From Congregibacter variabilis (GTDB lineage Bacteria > Pseudomonadota > Gammaproteobacteria > Pseudomonadales > Halieaceae), in NCBI RefSeq assembly GCF_045689235.1, contig NZ_CP136864.1:1488001-1552000 (forward strand): a stretch of DNA of 64,000 bases, read 5' to 3'. Below, piece after piece: positions 45,999 to 55,071 of the stretch. Position numbers and translations under genes: made by a program. A model generated the notes under the pieces. The model worked only from the letters and a program-made list of their open reading frames with translations. It did no database searches and was not told the origin of the DNA. Positions within the stretch are counted from its first letter, which is position 1. Each line of letters opens with the position of its first letter.

Positions 45999-47075
45999 AT
46001 GGACTGGGAAACAAACCGACGAACATTTCTGCACACAGCGGCGGCAATGCTGGCAAGCACGGCTCTGCCCGGCACCGCCGCTTCGACGAGCACCAGCAAA
46101 TACGAAGATATGCTGATTATCGATGCACTGTGTTTTGGAAAAGAATGGAATGAGGATGTCTTCACCGCCCTGCGCGCAGCCAACTACTCCGGCATCATCG
46201 AGAGCCTTCCCAGAAAAGACCTCCAGACTGCCATCAATGCCCTACTGGAATGGCGAGGTCGCGTAAAGGATAACAACGACAAGCTTATGTTTGCCCTGGA
46301 GTCTCAGGATTTTGTGCGCGCAAAAGAATCGAGTCGTACGGCTGTGATGATGAATTTTCAGAACTCCACGATGCTTGATGGAGATGTCGACAATATCGAC
46401 GCGCTCTACGCATTGGGTATGCGCTCTTTCCAGCTGACCTATAACTTCCGAAACCTGGTGGGAGACGGCTGCCTGGAGCGCACTAACGCAGGCCTGTCGG
46501 ATTTTGGTGTCGAGGTCGTCTCGCGCATGAACGATACCGGCGTACTTATCGACCTCTCGCATTGCGGCCAACAGACCACCCTGGACGGCATCGCGTTTTC
46601 CAAGCGTCCCGTAGGTATCACACATACCATGTGCCATGCCCTGCGCGCTCATCCCAGGGCCAAAACAGATGAGCAAATGCGTAGCTGCGCTGAAAAAGGC
46701 GGCGTGGTGGGCATGGTCGCGCTAGGCTACTTTGTAGGGCCAGACCCCGGCGGCGAGACCACAATAGAGGACTACGCTGATCATATAGAACATGCTGCGA
46801 ATGTCGTCGGAAAGGAGCACATTGGTGTTTCGACGGACTATCCGCCCCAAGGCATTTCACCCTGGGCCACCTACGATGAGTGGTTCGTCCCCAGAACAGG
46901 CTTTTTCAAGCCTAGCTACGAATTGCGCTGGCCGCCATGGATCCCTGAACTCGATAGTACTGATCGCTACCGCAATCTTATGGTAGTGCTGGATCGCCGG
47001 GGCTGGTCCAGCGGCGATATCGAACGCTTGTTCGGTCTTAACTGGCTGCGTTTGCTTCGCGACACCATTGGCTGA
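45999..47075 (+). CDS. Tat-exported membrane dipeptidase (peptidase M19)
   Basis: A 358-residue M19 renal-dipeptidase-like enzyme. From the ATG at 45999, which follows AGAGG, there is a twin-arginine signal NRRTFLHTAAAMLASTALPG (residues 6-25, shortened). Metal-site features include GVLIDLSHCG (near 185) and GITHTMCHALRAHPRAK (near 203). GVSTDYPPQGIS (near 272) is the usual later Asp motif. The family hydrolyses dipeptides. The first metal motif H-D-x-H is degraded to IIDALCFG, so the binuclear site may be incomplete. The SDR gene follows 33 bases later in the same operon. Confidence 0.78.
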   Translation: MDWETNRRTFLHTAAAMLASTALPGTAASTSTSKYEDMLIIDALCFGKEWNEDVFTALRAANYSGIIESLPRKDLQTAINALLEWRGRVKDNNDKLMFALESQDFVRAKESSRTAVMMNFQNSTMLDGDVDNIDALYALGMRSFQLTYNFRNLVGDGCLERTNAGLSDFGVEVVSRMNDTGVLIDLSHCGQQTTLDGIAFSKRPVGITHTMCHALRAHPRAKTDEQMRSCAEKGGVVGMVALGYFVGPDPGGETTIEDYADHIEHAANVVGKEHIGVSTDYPPQGISPWATYDEWFVPRTGFFKPSYELRWPPWIPELDSTDRYRNLMVVLDRRGWSSGDIERLFGLNWLRLLRDTIG

Positions 47076-47108
47076 TAGGCCACAACAACTTCATCAAGGA
47101 GTAGGTCC

Positions 47109-47873
47109 ATGCACACAGTTTCTGGAAAATCAGTAATCCTTACCGGCGGTGCGGGAGACATCGCCCAGGTAGCGCTTAGGCAATTTGTTGAAGCCGGCGC
47201 CAGAGTAATGCTGGTGGATCTTGACGAACTGAAGCTGCGGGAGATTGCTGACAAGTTTGAGCCAGGCTCGGTGCGCTACTGCGTTGCTGACGTTACTAGC
47301 GAAGTCGATACCGCGGCATACGTCGCGGCGACGGTCAAGGCGTTTGGTACAGTCGATGTCTTACTGGCCAATGCAGGTACCGAGGGTCCGGTAGCAGCAG
47401 TTAGTGAAATGGAAACACAGAGTTTTAAGAAAGTGCTGGATATTAATGTCACCGGCGTTTTTCTGGGCATCAAACATGTATTTCCGATAATGGCTTCTAA
47501 CGGTGGTGGCAGTATCGTCGCCACGTCATCGATCATGGGCGTTAGCGGCGGGCCGGGACTATCAGCCTATGCCGCCAGCAAACACGCTGTTGTGGGACTC
47601 ATGCGTTCCTGTGCCAAAGAGGGCGCGGCCCATAATATTCGCGTCAACACGGTCAATCCCGCACCCGCTGAAGGCCGCATGATGCGCTCTTTGGAGCAGG
47701 GACTGAGTCCTGAAGACCCCGAGGCTCAATACGCTGCGATAAAAGCGGCGATCCCCCTTGAGCGTTACGCAACCGCTGAGGATATAGCCAATATGATGCT
47801 TTTCCTGGCCAGCGATGAAAGTCGTTTTTTGAATGGGTCCGTGTATATGGTCGATGGCGGAATGACCGCCTAG
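47109..47873 (+). CDS. short-chain dehydrogenase/reductase
   Basis: A 254-residue classical SDR. The cofactor motif is TGGAGDIAQ (residues 12-20), with the usual third glycine replaced. D33-35 of VDLDE favours NAD, and LANAG is near residue 82. The catalytic set is Ser in ATSSIMGVSG (near 139), Tyr in SAYAASKHA (near 153-161) and its Lys. AAGGAG lies seven bases before the ATG. It follows the dipeptidase gene closely and precedes a GFA protein with a strong ribosome-binding site, forming a likely four-gene run to the GST. The substrate alcohol is unknown. Confidence 0.9.
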   Translation: MHTVSGKSVILTGGAGDIAQVALRQFVEAGARVMLVDLDELKLREIADKFEPGSVRYCVADVTSEVDTAAYVAATVKAFGTVDVLLANAGTEGPVAAVSEMETQSFKKVLDINVTGVFLGIKHVFPIMASNGGGSIVATSSIMGVSGGPGLSAYAASKHAVVGLMRSCAKEGAAHNIRVNTVNPAPAEGRMMRSLEQGLSPEDPEAQYAAIKAAIPLERYATAEDIANMMLFLASDESRFLNGSVYMVDGGMTA

Positions 47874-47914
47874 GTACTCGCAAAGTAAGACACTCTTCCC
47901 AGGAGGCGACAGTA

Positions 47915-48274
47915 ATGCTGGAAGCCAGCTGCCATTGCGGCGCCGTAAAAATCAAAATAGACGCCATGCCAGATACGCTGGTGCAATGCACCTGCTCTGT
48001 TTGCCGGCGCTACGGAGCGTTGTGGGCTTTTTGCACCACGCAAACAACAACGGTGCATGCAGAACAAGGCACGCTGGTGCCCTACATTTGGGGCGACAAG
48101 CAGATCGCTTTTCAGCACTGCGGTGTCTGCGGCTGTATGACTCACTACGACTCGCTAAGCACGGACGAACCGCGACGCCGCGCAGTGAATGCACGAATGC
48201 TTTTGGCTGCAGACATTCAAGACGCCACCGTGCGAACCTTTGACGGCGCCGATACCTGGCAATTCATTGATTAA
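47915..48274 (+). CDS. GFA-family (Mss4-like) zinc protein
   Basis: A 119-residue protein of the glutathione-dependent formaldehyde-activating family. Zinc cysteines are arranged as SCHCGAV (residues 5-11), CTCSVCRRYG (near 26-35) and CGVCGC (near 69-74). AGGAGG precedes the ATG by eight bases. Members are often called formaldehyde-glutathione adduct enzymes, though that activity is rarely shown. The glutathione S-transferase starts 40 bases downstream, which fits a thiol-based detoxification theme. Confidence 0.9.
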   Translation: MLEASCHCGAVKIKIDAMPDTLVQCTCSVCRRYGALWAFCTTQTTTVHAEQGTLVPYIWGDKQIAFQHCGVCGCMTHYDSLSTDEPRRRAVNARMLLAADIQDATVRTFDGADTWQFID

Positions 48275-48314
48275 TCCCGCCAGGCATCAACAACTTACGT
48301 TTAAGATACCGACG

Positions 48315-48977
48315 ATGCAGTCTGTCCCCATACTCTACAGCTTCAGACGCTGCCCCTACGCCATGCGTGCGCGCATGGCACTGAGCTACGCGGGCGTTCG
48401 TGTGGAGTTACGCGAAGTCGTCCTCAAGGACAAACCTTCCGCCATGCTGGAGGCGTCCCCAAAAGGCACTGTACCGGTGCTAATACTCCCCGGTGGAAGG
48501 GTTATCGACGAGAGCATTGATGTAATGTTTTGGGCCCTGAGACAGAGGGATCAAGATCACTGGCTAACATTGGAGCCCGGCGGCAAGCTGCCCAGAGAGC
48601 TAATTGAGCTTATCGCCGAAAACGATGGCTCCTTCAAAGGGATGTTAGATAAGTACAAATATGCAGACCGGCACCCGCAGCAAAGCGCCGACTGGTACCG
48701 GGAGCAGGCCTGTGTTTTTTTAGGCACGCTGGAGACACGGCTAAGCGATAAACCCTGGTTGCATGGATCGCAATTAGGTTTTGCCGATGTCGCGATTTTT
48801 CCGTTCATCCGACAATTCGCCATGGTCGATCGACCGTGGTTTGATCAGACACCCTACTCACAGCTGCGTCGCTGGCTGGATGATCTACTGGGGTCAGAGC
48901 TCTTCACATCGGTCATGCACAAGCACCCCAAGTGGACACCGGAGCAATCACCCTTGTGGTTTCCGGAAGACGGCTAA
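48315..48977 (+). CDS. glutathione S-transferase
   Basis: A 220-residue GST. The N-terminal thioredoxin-like domain has YSFRRCPYAMRARMAL (residues 8-23), in which Cys or the nearby Ser/Tyr activates glutathione. Later come the cis-Pro in GTVPVLILPGG (near 53-63) and the DESIDV motif (near 66). The C-terminal helical domain ends with WLHGSQLGFADVAIFPF (near 145-165), including the N-capping box. I use the ATG at 48315; the longer frame overlaps the GFA gene. Fourth gene of the M19-SDR-GFA-GST run. Confidence 0.88.
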   Translation: MQSVPILYSFRRCPYAMRARMALSYAGVRVELREVVLKDKPSAMLEASPKGTVPVLILPGGRVIDESIDVMFWALRQRDQDHWLTLEPGGKLPRELIELIAENDGSFKGMLDKYKYADRHPQQSADWYREQACVFLGTLETRLSDKPWLHGSQLGFADVAIFPFIRQFAMVDRPWFDQTPYSQLRRWLDDLLGSELFTSVMHKHPKWTPEQSPLWFPEDG

Positions 48978-48999
48978 GCAACACACGACCGCCACAAGG

Positions 49000-50925
49000 T
49001 CAGCTCTTACTCCACTCCAAACGCAGGCCGACGGTTCTTCCTGGCTGGAAGGGGGCAAGATCATCCGCGGTGGAACGATATTCTTCATCAAGGATATTGC
49101 TCAGAAAAAGCTCCGTGCGCCAATTTCCCGCTACACGCTGAGTGAATCTGACATTCCAGATCCAAGCGGAATCCAGGGGTATCTCGTCGGCCCCAAAATC
49201 ATCCCGCGAAGGGCGAAAGTTAAGATCACTGTAAAGGCCACGCCGCTCGCCCTCCCAGCTCATAAAGTAGCGCAACCCGGGAGGATTAAGATCAGCGAGG
49301 GTATTGCCCTGGTCGTCCTCCCCCTCCTGCCACTGGTAGCTCAGTCGATGGTTCACCTGACCTGCCTGCAGGCTAAAGTCCAGCTCAAGCCCCTGAATAC
49401 TCGCACCGTCGAGGTTCCGATAGCTGACAAGTAGCGGGCTAATGGAATAGCGCTCGATATAGTCCTGCAGGTCGCTGTAATAAACAGATACTCCACCACG
49501 CATAGCCGAAGAAGGCGGTGCAAAACTCAGAGCCAGCTCCGCACTACGTCGCGTTTCGGCCTCGAGATCGGGGTTCCCAAGAACCTCGCCGCGCGGCGTC
49601 GTACCGTTAAAGTAACGCTCACTTAGCCCCGGAAAACGATACCCCGAAGCCAACTCAATTCGCGTCGACCAACTGCTTCCCAAGGCGTAATCTGCTGCTG
49701 CACTGGCTGACCATTGTCCGTCCGAATCATCACTTTGGGCAGAAGATTGCTCAATGTGATCGTAACGCAGCCCGGCGCTCATGGTCAGCTCACCCAGTGC
49801 CCATTGCTGATCCGCAAATACGGCGAGGGTGTCTTCATCTCCGTCGACTAACCGCTGCTGAACGAGCAGCATCCCCGTGGGGCTAAATTCCTCATCGTCA
49901 ATAGTGACTCCGCGACGCCCAAGCCATTCAAGGCCCACACTCCCCTCACCGGCAAGAAAAGCTGTAGTAGCCTGAAAAAGCCCACCGACAGTATGTGACT
50001 GGTAGCGCGTTAGATTTCGACGCTCGTCCACTCGCTCAACATCAGCCTCCCAATCCTGGTAATGGTGGTAGACCCGCAAAAACCAATCTCCCGGGGCGCG
50101 TAGTTCCAACTGCCCAACGGAGTGTCTGTCGTTGGGGTAGCTACTTACTCGCTGCTGGGGATAAAGCGCATTACTCTTTCCGATGTTTCGACCCAGACTC
50201 CCAACCCAGCTGTAGTTCAAATCAAGTTGCCCCAGCTCAGTGCTGCCTGCCAGCAAGCCGGCCAGCTGCTCAAAGCCCGTATTGAGGCTCTCTCCGTCAG
50301 CATCATCGGCATCGCTTGCTCGACGCACACTCATACCCGCCGACAGACCATCAGCTCTTCCGGAAAGTGCTGATAGCGAGAACTGCTCCGCGTTGTTAGC
50401 CGCCTCGGCTTTGACAGACAAACCCTCCGCAGGTCGAGTGTCGAGACTGACCACGCCCCCCATGGCACCAGATCCATAGAGTGTGGAGGAAGCTGACTTT
50501 TCCACCGCAAGCTGCGAAATAAGGTCTGGCGGCACAAAGGACGCGGCATTACCCGCGCGTCTGTCCGTGATAATCGGAACACCATTGAGTTCAGTCCGGA
50601 TGCGCCAACGGCTAAAGCCGCGAATACTGTAGGCCTGAAATAGTCCGCCCTGGCCATTGAGGCTAACGCCGGGAAGCTGCTCTATCCAGTCGCCCACCGT
50701 CCGATTCAACGATACCTGCTCATCAAAGGCCAGTAATTCAGTAGTGCTAGCGCCCAATGCAGGCGCCGAAGCATCACGACGACCAATGACTCGCACTTCC
50801 TCAAGAACAGCGGACTGCGCAAGCGCCATCGGGGACGGAGCGATGGCACCCAAAAAGACCAGAGGCAAGCAGGACACTACACGCCGGCGCAAAAGCGCTG
50901 TTTCGCCAAGGAACAAAAGTCTCAT
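49000..50925 (-). CDS. TonB-dependent outer membrane receptor
   Basis: About 641 residues from the ATG at 50925, giving a signal peptide ending PMALAQ; an ATG at 50976 is an alternative. The plug domain follows the signal: LEEVRVIGRR (near residue 40, TonB box region), LLAFDEQVSLNRTVGDWIEQLPGVSL in part, SIRGFSRWRIRTELNGVPI (near 105) and TLYGSGAMGGVVSLDTRP (near 145). The 22-strand barrel ends with VGLRLEWSKS. The ligand is not evident. It is divergent from a CDF metal exporter, so a metal chelate or cobalamin is possible. Confidence 0.9.
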   Translation of the reverse strand: MRLLFLGETALLRRRVVSCLPLVFLGAIAPSPMALAQSAVLEEVRVIGRRDASAPALGASTTELLAFDEQVSLNRTVGDWIEQLPGVSLNGQGGLFQAYSIRGFSRWRIRTELNGVPIITDRRAGNAASFVPPDLISQLAVEKSASSTLYGSGAMGGVVSLDTRPAEGLSVKAEAANNAEQFSLSALSGRADGLSAGMSVRRASDADDADGESLNTGFEQLAGLLAGSTELGQLDLNYSWVGSLGRNIGKSNALYPQQRVSSYPNDRHSVGQLELRAPGDWFLRVYHHYQDWEADVERVDERRNLTRYQSHTVGGLFQATTAFLAGEGSVGLEWLGRRGVTIDDEEFSPTGMLLVQQRLVDGDEDTLAVFADQQWALGELTMSAGLRYDHIEQSSAQSDDSDGQWSASAAADYALGSSWSTRIELASGYRFPGLSERYFNGTTPRGEVLGNPDLEAETRRSAELALSFAPPSSAMRGGVSVYYSDLQDYIERYSISPLLVSYRNLDGASIQGLELDFSLQAGQVNHRLSYQWQEGEDDQGNTLADLNPPGLRYFMSWEGERRGLYSDLNFRPSRDDFGADEIPLDSAWIWNVRFTQRVAGNWRTELFLSNILDEEYRSTADDLAPFQPGRTVGLRLEWSKS

Positions 50926-51105
50926 AGCGGTGCCGAGACACGGTATTGCAGCAATGGCATAAAGTATTGGGGCCATGATGATAGAATTAGCGTTTGGTGA
51001 CAGCTTGCGACTGTACGCATTCGAGCCGCCGACTTAAACCCTCGCGCAGCTATTGACCATATCCGTTTACAGGCGTAACGACGTTCATTGTTCAAATAAA
51101 GGTGG

Positions 51106-52044
51106 GTGCGCATTACTTCGCAACCTCTAAATTCCGGTCACCGCAACGCTGAGCCACCCCAGAAGCAAGCGTCGCGGCTTCTTAAGCTGGCGACCGTAGC
51201 CTCCGTCGCGGCGGCATGCCTGCTGATTACCATCAAAGCTTTCGCCTATGTAAATACCGATGCAGTGAGCATACTGGCATCCTTGCTTGACTCGGTGATG
51301 GACGCCGGCGCATCGCTGCTCAACCTCATCGCGGTTCGTTACGCCCTCACACCGGCAGACAGGAATCATCGCTTTGGGCACGGCAAAGCAGAGTCGCTCG
51401 CCGCCCTGTTTCAGGCGGGATTTATTCTGGCTTCCAGCGCGTTCCTCATACACGAGGCCATCCATCGATTACTCACACCCGTCGCTGTCACCGAAGTGCG
51501 ATCAGGGGTAGTGGTGATGATCCTGGCCATGACAGTCACCACCGCGCTGGTTTCATTGCAGCGTTATGTTGTACGCCGCACCGGATCCATGGCCATTCAT
51601 GCCGATTCCGTTCACTATCGCGCTGACCTACTGAGTAACGCCGCAACGTTGGTGGCCCTTTTACTCGCGGGTCAGGGCATAACCAAAGCCGACCCTGTTT
51701 TTGCACTTCTCATCGCAGGCTACCTGCTGGTGTCGACGCGGGAAATCCTCCGCCAGGCACTCAACGAGCTCCTGGATCGGGAGCTTCCAGAGACGCAACG
51801 ACAAGTGATTAAGGAGATTGCCCTGGCAAACCCCGAGGTAAAAGGCATGCACGATTTGCGCACACGCCGATCGGGGCGAACGCCCATTATCCAATTACAT
51901 CTGGAGATGGACGCCGACATATCACTGCGCGAGGCCCACCGCATCGCCGATGAAGTCGAAACAGCTATTTCTAAAATTTTTCCTGGCGCTGACATCGTTG
52001 TGCATCAGGACCCCGCGGGCCTCGTAGAGATTCAGCGTTGGTAG
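51106..52044 (+). CDS. cation diffusion facilitator (CDF) metal exporter
   Basis: A 312-residue CDF transporter with six membrane helices. The metal site is visible as DSVMDAGASLLN (TM2, near residue 63) and HADSVHYRADLLSN (TM5, near 165-178). A conserved HRFGHGKAESLAAL (near 87-100) links TM2 and TM3. The cytoplasmic C-terminal domain starts with ELPETQR and contains HDLRTRRSG. It resembles FieF, exporting zinc, iron or cadmium by proton antiport. The start is a GTG with AAAGG upstream. Divergent with the TonB receptor over 180 bp. Confidence 0.92.
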   Translation: MRITSQPLNSGHRNAEPPQKQASRLLKLATVASVAAACLLITIKAFAYVNTDAVSILASLLDSVMDAGASLLNLIAVRYALTPADRNHRFGHGKAESLAALFQAGFILASSAFLIHEAIHRLLTPVAVTEVRSGVVVMILAMTVTTALVSLQRYVVRRTGSMAIHADSVHYRADLLSNAATLVALLLAGQGITKADPVFALLIAGYLLVSTREILRQALNELLDRELPETQRQVIKEIALANPEVKGMHDLRTRRSGRTPIIQLHLEMDADISLREAHRIADEVETAISKIFPGADIVVHQDPAGLVEIQRW

Positions 52045-52109
52045 AACAACGCAGGAGTTCTTGCTTGGGCCGAACCTCCATCATTAACAAAAGTCGGAAG
52101 TGACACGCT

Positions 52110-53153
52110 ATGGAATACAAAAAGCTTGGCAGCACCAACATCGATGTGAGCCTGATCTGCCTTGGGACCATGACCTTTGGGGAGCAAAACAGCTACGAAG
52201 AAGCCGCAGAGCAAATGGACTACGCGGTGGATCAAGGTGTGAACTTTATCGACGCTGCCGAAATGTATCCGGTGCCACCACGGGCTGAGACTCAGGGCGA
52301 AACGGAACGAATCATCGGACGATGGCTTGCTGCTCGAGGCAAACGCGACGATGTTGTGTTGGCCACAAAAGTCGCTGGACGAAGTCTGCCCGGAGGGGAC
52401 TTTGACCATCTGCGCGGTGGACCGCGGCTCTCGAGAGAGCATATTCATGCAGCCATCGACTCTTCTCTACAGCGACTTCAGACAGATTACGTTGACCTTT
52501 ACCAGGTACATTGGCCCGAGCGCATTACAAACTTCTTCGGTCAATTAGGCTACCGGCACAGAGACGATGATGGCATTGCCATCGAAGAAACGCTCTCTGC
52601 ACTTGGCGAACTCGTCACGACAGGCAAAGTTCGCGCTATCGGGATTTCCAACGAAACCCCCTGGGGACTCATGGAGTATCTCCGCCTTGCGCGAGAGCAG
52701 GATCTGCCCAGAGTACAGTCCATTCAAAACCCCTATAGCCTGCTAAATCGCAGCTTCGAGCTGGGTCTTGCCGAAATGGCCATACGGGAACAGACAGGTC
52801 TGCTGGCCTATTCTCCCCTCGCCTTCGGTATGCTCAGCGGCAAATATCAAGGCGGCGCGCGTCCGGCCGGTGCAAGGCTCACACTTTTTGAACGCTTCAG
52901 TCGCTATAGCAATCCACAATCAGAGGCCGCAAGTGATGCATACGTCGCACTGGCCAAAGAGGCCGGCTTGGACCCATCTCAAATGGCGCTGGCTTTCGTT
53001 AACAGCAGGCAATTTACGAGCAGCAACATCATTGGCGCTACCACCATGGAGCAGTTGCGCACTAACATTGCCAGTATTGATGTAACACTCAGTAAAGAAC
53101 TACTAGGAAAAATCGAAGACATTCATCAACAGTACAGAATCCCGGCACCTTAA
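52110..53153 (+). CDS. aldo/keto reductase, Tas-like
   Basis: A 347-residue NADPH-dependent aldo/keto reductase, longer than the common 280-residue type and matching Tas. It starts MEYKKLGSTNIDVSLICLGTMTFGEQN in part. The catalytic Asp/Tyr are in NFIDAAEMYPVPP (near residue 47-58), Lys in LATKVAG (near 90) and His in DLYQVHWPER (near 130). The C-terminal cofactor loop is in IIGATTMEQL. Tas complements tyrosine auxotrophy under starvation in E. coli; the real substrate is unsettled. Confidence 0.9.
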   Translation: MEYKKLGSTNIDVSLICLGTMTFGEQNSYEEAAEQMDYAVDQGVNFIDAAEMYPVPPRAETQGETERIIGRWLAARGKRDDVVLATKVAGRSLPGGDFDHLRGGPRLSREHIHAAIDSSLQRLQTDYVDLYQVHWPERITNFFGQLGYRHRDDDGIAIEETLSALGELVTTGKVRAIGISNETPWGLMEYLRLAREQDLPRVQSIQNPYSLLNRSFELGLAEMAIREQTGLLAYSPLAFGMLSGKYQGGARPAGARLTLFERFSRYSNPQSEAASDAYVALAKEAGLDPSQMALAFVNSRQFTSSNIIGATTMEQLRTNIASIDVTLSKELLGKIEDIHQQYRIPAP

Positions 53154-53242
53154 GCTGTGTCGTTGCTTCAGCGAGTGCTTTAATCTAGCGTAGGGCTTTG
53201 AGTTTGCCCCCCAAATCAGCGCCATAATAATGGAGAAACACT

Positions 53243-53659
53243 ATGGCAAAGTCTTTTGGTTTCGACAGCTTTCTGGTGAGATGGCTGGCAGCACTAGTCC
53301 TGGTCTTTGGCACCTACAACCCTACGGCGTTCTCCTATGTGGGCTGGCTAATGTCTGAGAACTTCAGTTTCGGCCCCTTACCGGCGTTGCTAGGCGTTGC
53401 CTTACTCATCGCCTGGCTGGTCTACCTCCGCGCAACCTTTAATTCTCTGGGATGGCTGGGTATCACCCTGGGAGCGGCACTCTTCGGCTGCATGATCTGG
53501 CTGTTCATTGATCTTGGTTTACTGAGCACCGAAGCCACAGGCGCCCTGACATGGCTGGCCCTTCTGCTCGTATCACTGCTGCTCGCTGCCGGGATGTCCT
53601 GGTCGCATATCAGACGCAGACTCAGTGGGCAGCTGGATGTGGACGACGTCGAAGACTAA
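53243..53659 (+). CDS. DUF6524-family membrane protein
   Basis: A 138-residue protein with four membrane helices. It begins SFGFDSFLVRWLAALVLVFGTYNPTAFSYVGW in part, the diagnostic DUF6524 opening with a conserved TYNPT. The C-terminus is cytoplasmic and acidic (DVDDVED). The family is small, widespread and of unknown function. It ends just before a terminator that belongs to the convergent gene on the minus strand. Confidence 0.85.
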   Translation: MAKSFGFDSFLVRWLAALVLVFGTYNPTAFSYVGWLMSENFSFGPLPALLGVALLIAWLVYLRATFNSLGWLGITLGAALFGCMIWLFIDLGLLSTEATGALTWLALLLVSLLLAAGMSWSHIRRRLSGQLDVDDVED

Positions 53660-53671
53660 AACCGATCGGAC

Positions 53672-53700
53672 AAAAAAAACCCGGGACACCAAGTCCCGGG
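53672..53700 (-). terminator. rho-independent terminator
   Basis: Eight-base-pair stem (CCCGGGAC with GTCCCGGG) and a five-base loop, followed on the minus strand by eight T residues. It lies 48 bases beyond the stop of the small exported protein gene at 53748. It also starts about 20 bases after the DUF6524 stop on the other strand. Confidence 0.9.
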
Positions 53701-53747
53701 ACAATGCGGTCGCTCCATGGGGCTCCCGCGGGGTTTAAGCAATTTAC

Positions 53748-54074
53748 CTACTTGGCGTAGCTGACCTTCTGCTCAGCTGTCGGCATTGTCAGAGCAACAC
53801 CGTCACCCGTTGCCAGGGTGCTCGCGCCATCGTTGTCGACTGAGCAAACGATTACGGTGTTTTCTCCGTCCTTCGGATTAACCATAAGACGCAGGTGCGT
53901 CTCGCCAGAGCTGCGCTTGATGCTGCGAAGCCGTGTGCGGGTGCTGTCTCCGTAGTAGGACTCAATGTCAGCTTTGCACTGAGCAAGGTTTTCGCGATCT
54001 GCCTTGCCCGCAAACGCCGATACAGCACCTGCGGCAAGAATGATTCCGATGCTTGAAACAATAACTTTCTTCAT
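53748..54074 (-). CDS. small exported protein of unknown function
   Basis: A 108-residue protein with a signal peptide (KKVIVSSIGIILAAGAVSAFA). The mature part has two cysteines (LAQCKADIESYYG near residue 33 and VIVCSVDNDG near 76), likely a disulfide, around a short beta sheet with HLRLMVNPKDGEN. I do not recognise the family. It has its own terminator and a 71-bp upstream region before the LysR gene, so it is probably monocistronic. Confidence 0.7.
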   Translation of the reverse strand: MKKVIVSSIGIILAAGAVSAFAGKADRENLAQCKADIESYYGDSTRTRLRSIKRSSGETHLRLMVNPKDGENTVIVCSVDNDGASTLATGDGVALTMPTAEQKVSYAK

Positions 54075-54145
54075 GGGATGTCTCCTAGTGGTTGATGGGA
54101 GACACTATAGCCACTCCGAAAATGAAGCGTTATGACCGTAATTGA

Positions 54146-55066
54146 CTAAGCTCGCTGCGATTTTGCAACACCATCTTCAAGGTCGCAGCAACTATCAAAG
54201 TAGGGACGTAGCTCCGACAGCTCCTCTGCCAGAATCTCACGAAGGATGCGCATACGGGCCGACAAGCGCAGGTCTTTGTGTGTCAAAACCCAAAGATCGA
54301 AATAGTGGTGCACCTCTTCTCCGGGGACTCTAACAACCTCTGGGTGATCTCTGAACATGGCACAGGGTGCGAACATCATACCCATCTTGGAGCGCACAGC
54401 CTCTACCTGCAAAATGAAAGCAGATACCGCGTGATGGACAGGCAAGTGACCGTTTTTACACAGCTTTTTCCAGGAATCGTCATAAGTAGTGCTGTGCAGA
54501 CCAATCCAGGTGAGATGGCTAACATCCTCGGGATTATCAGGATTGAGAAGGTCTCGGTGGACGTAAGCCGACGCCGTCATACCCGAAATTTTGCGACCAA
54601 TCAGACTGTCCGGGGGTGACGTTCCCGTGCGAAACACACGAATCGCAATATCCGCTTCACGACGACCCAAATCCAGAGCATCCGGACTACTGATAATCTC
54701 CAAATCGATCCCCGGATAGTCCTTTGCGAACTGAGCGAGACGTGGCATCAGGACATTAAAACCGCTCGCCGGCGGAAGCGTCAGACGAATCGTTCCCTCC
54801 AACTCCTGGTCTGTTCCAGTGACCTTGCGTTCCGCCGCCAGCATGAGTTCCTCGACATGCTCTGCGGTGGGCAGAAGGTTCTCCGCGGCCTGGGTCATGC
54901 GATAGCCTTCTGGCGTACGATCGAACAAACGCGAACCAAGATCGCGTTCGAAATCATCCAAACGTCGCGTCACCGTCGAGTTACTGACGCCAAGAAGCTG
55001 TGCAGCCCCCCGGGCGGAACGTTTCCGCGATAAGGCCAAAAGAATCTTTAGATCATCCCAATCCAT
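54146..55066 (-). CDS. LysR-type transcriptional regulator
   Basis: A 306-residue LysR regulator. The N-terminal winged helix is MDWDDLKILLALSRKRSARGAAQLLGVSNSTVTRRLDDFE in part (residues 1-39), ending in LFDRTPEGYRMTQAAE. The ligand-binding domain follows (about 90-290) and has no distinctive effector motif. Its start lies five bases after the stop of the DHH gene, so it is the second gene of that operon. No divergent target gene is adjacent, which is unusual for LysR proteins; the DHH gene or a distant locus may be the target. Confidence 0.92.
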   Translation of the reverse strand: MDWDDLKILLALSRKRSARGAAQLLGVSNSTVTRRLDDFERDLGSRLFDRTPEGYRMTQAAENLLPTAEHVEELMLAAERKVTGTDQELEGTIRLTLPPASGFNVLMPRLAQFAKDYPGIDLEIISSPDALDLGRREADIAIRVFRTGTSPPDSLIGRKISGMTASAYVHRDLLNPDNPEDVSHLTWIGLHSTTYDDSWKKLCKNGHLPVHHAVSAFILQVEAVRSKMGMMFAPCAMFRDHPEVVRVPGEEVHHYFDLWVLTHKDLRLSARMRILREILAEELSELRPYFDSCCDLEDGVAKSQRA

Positions 55067-55071
55067 AAGCG

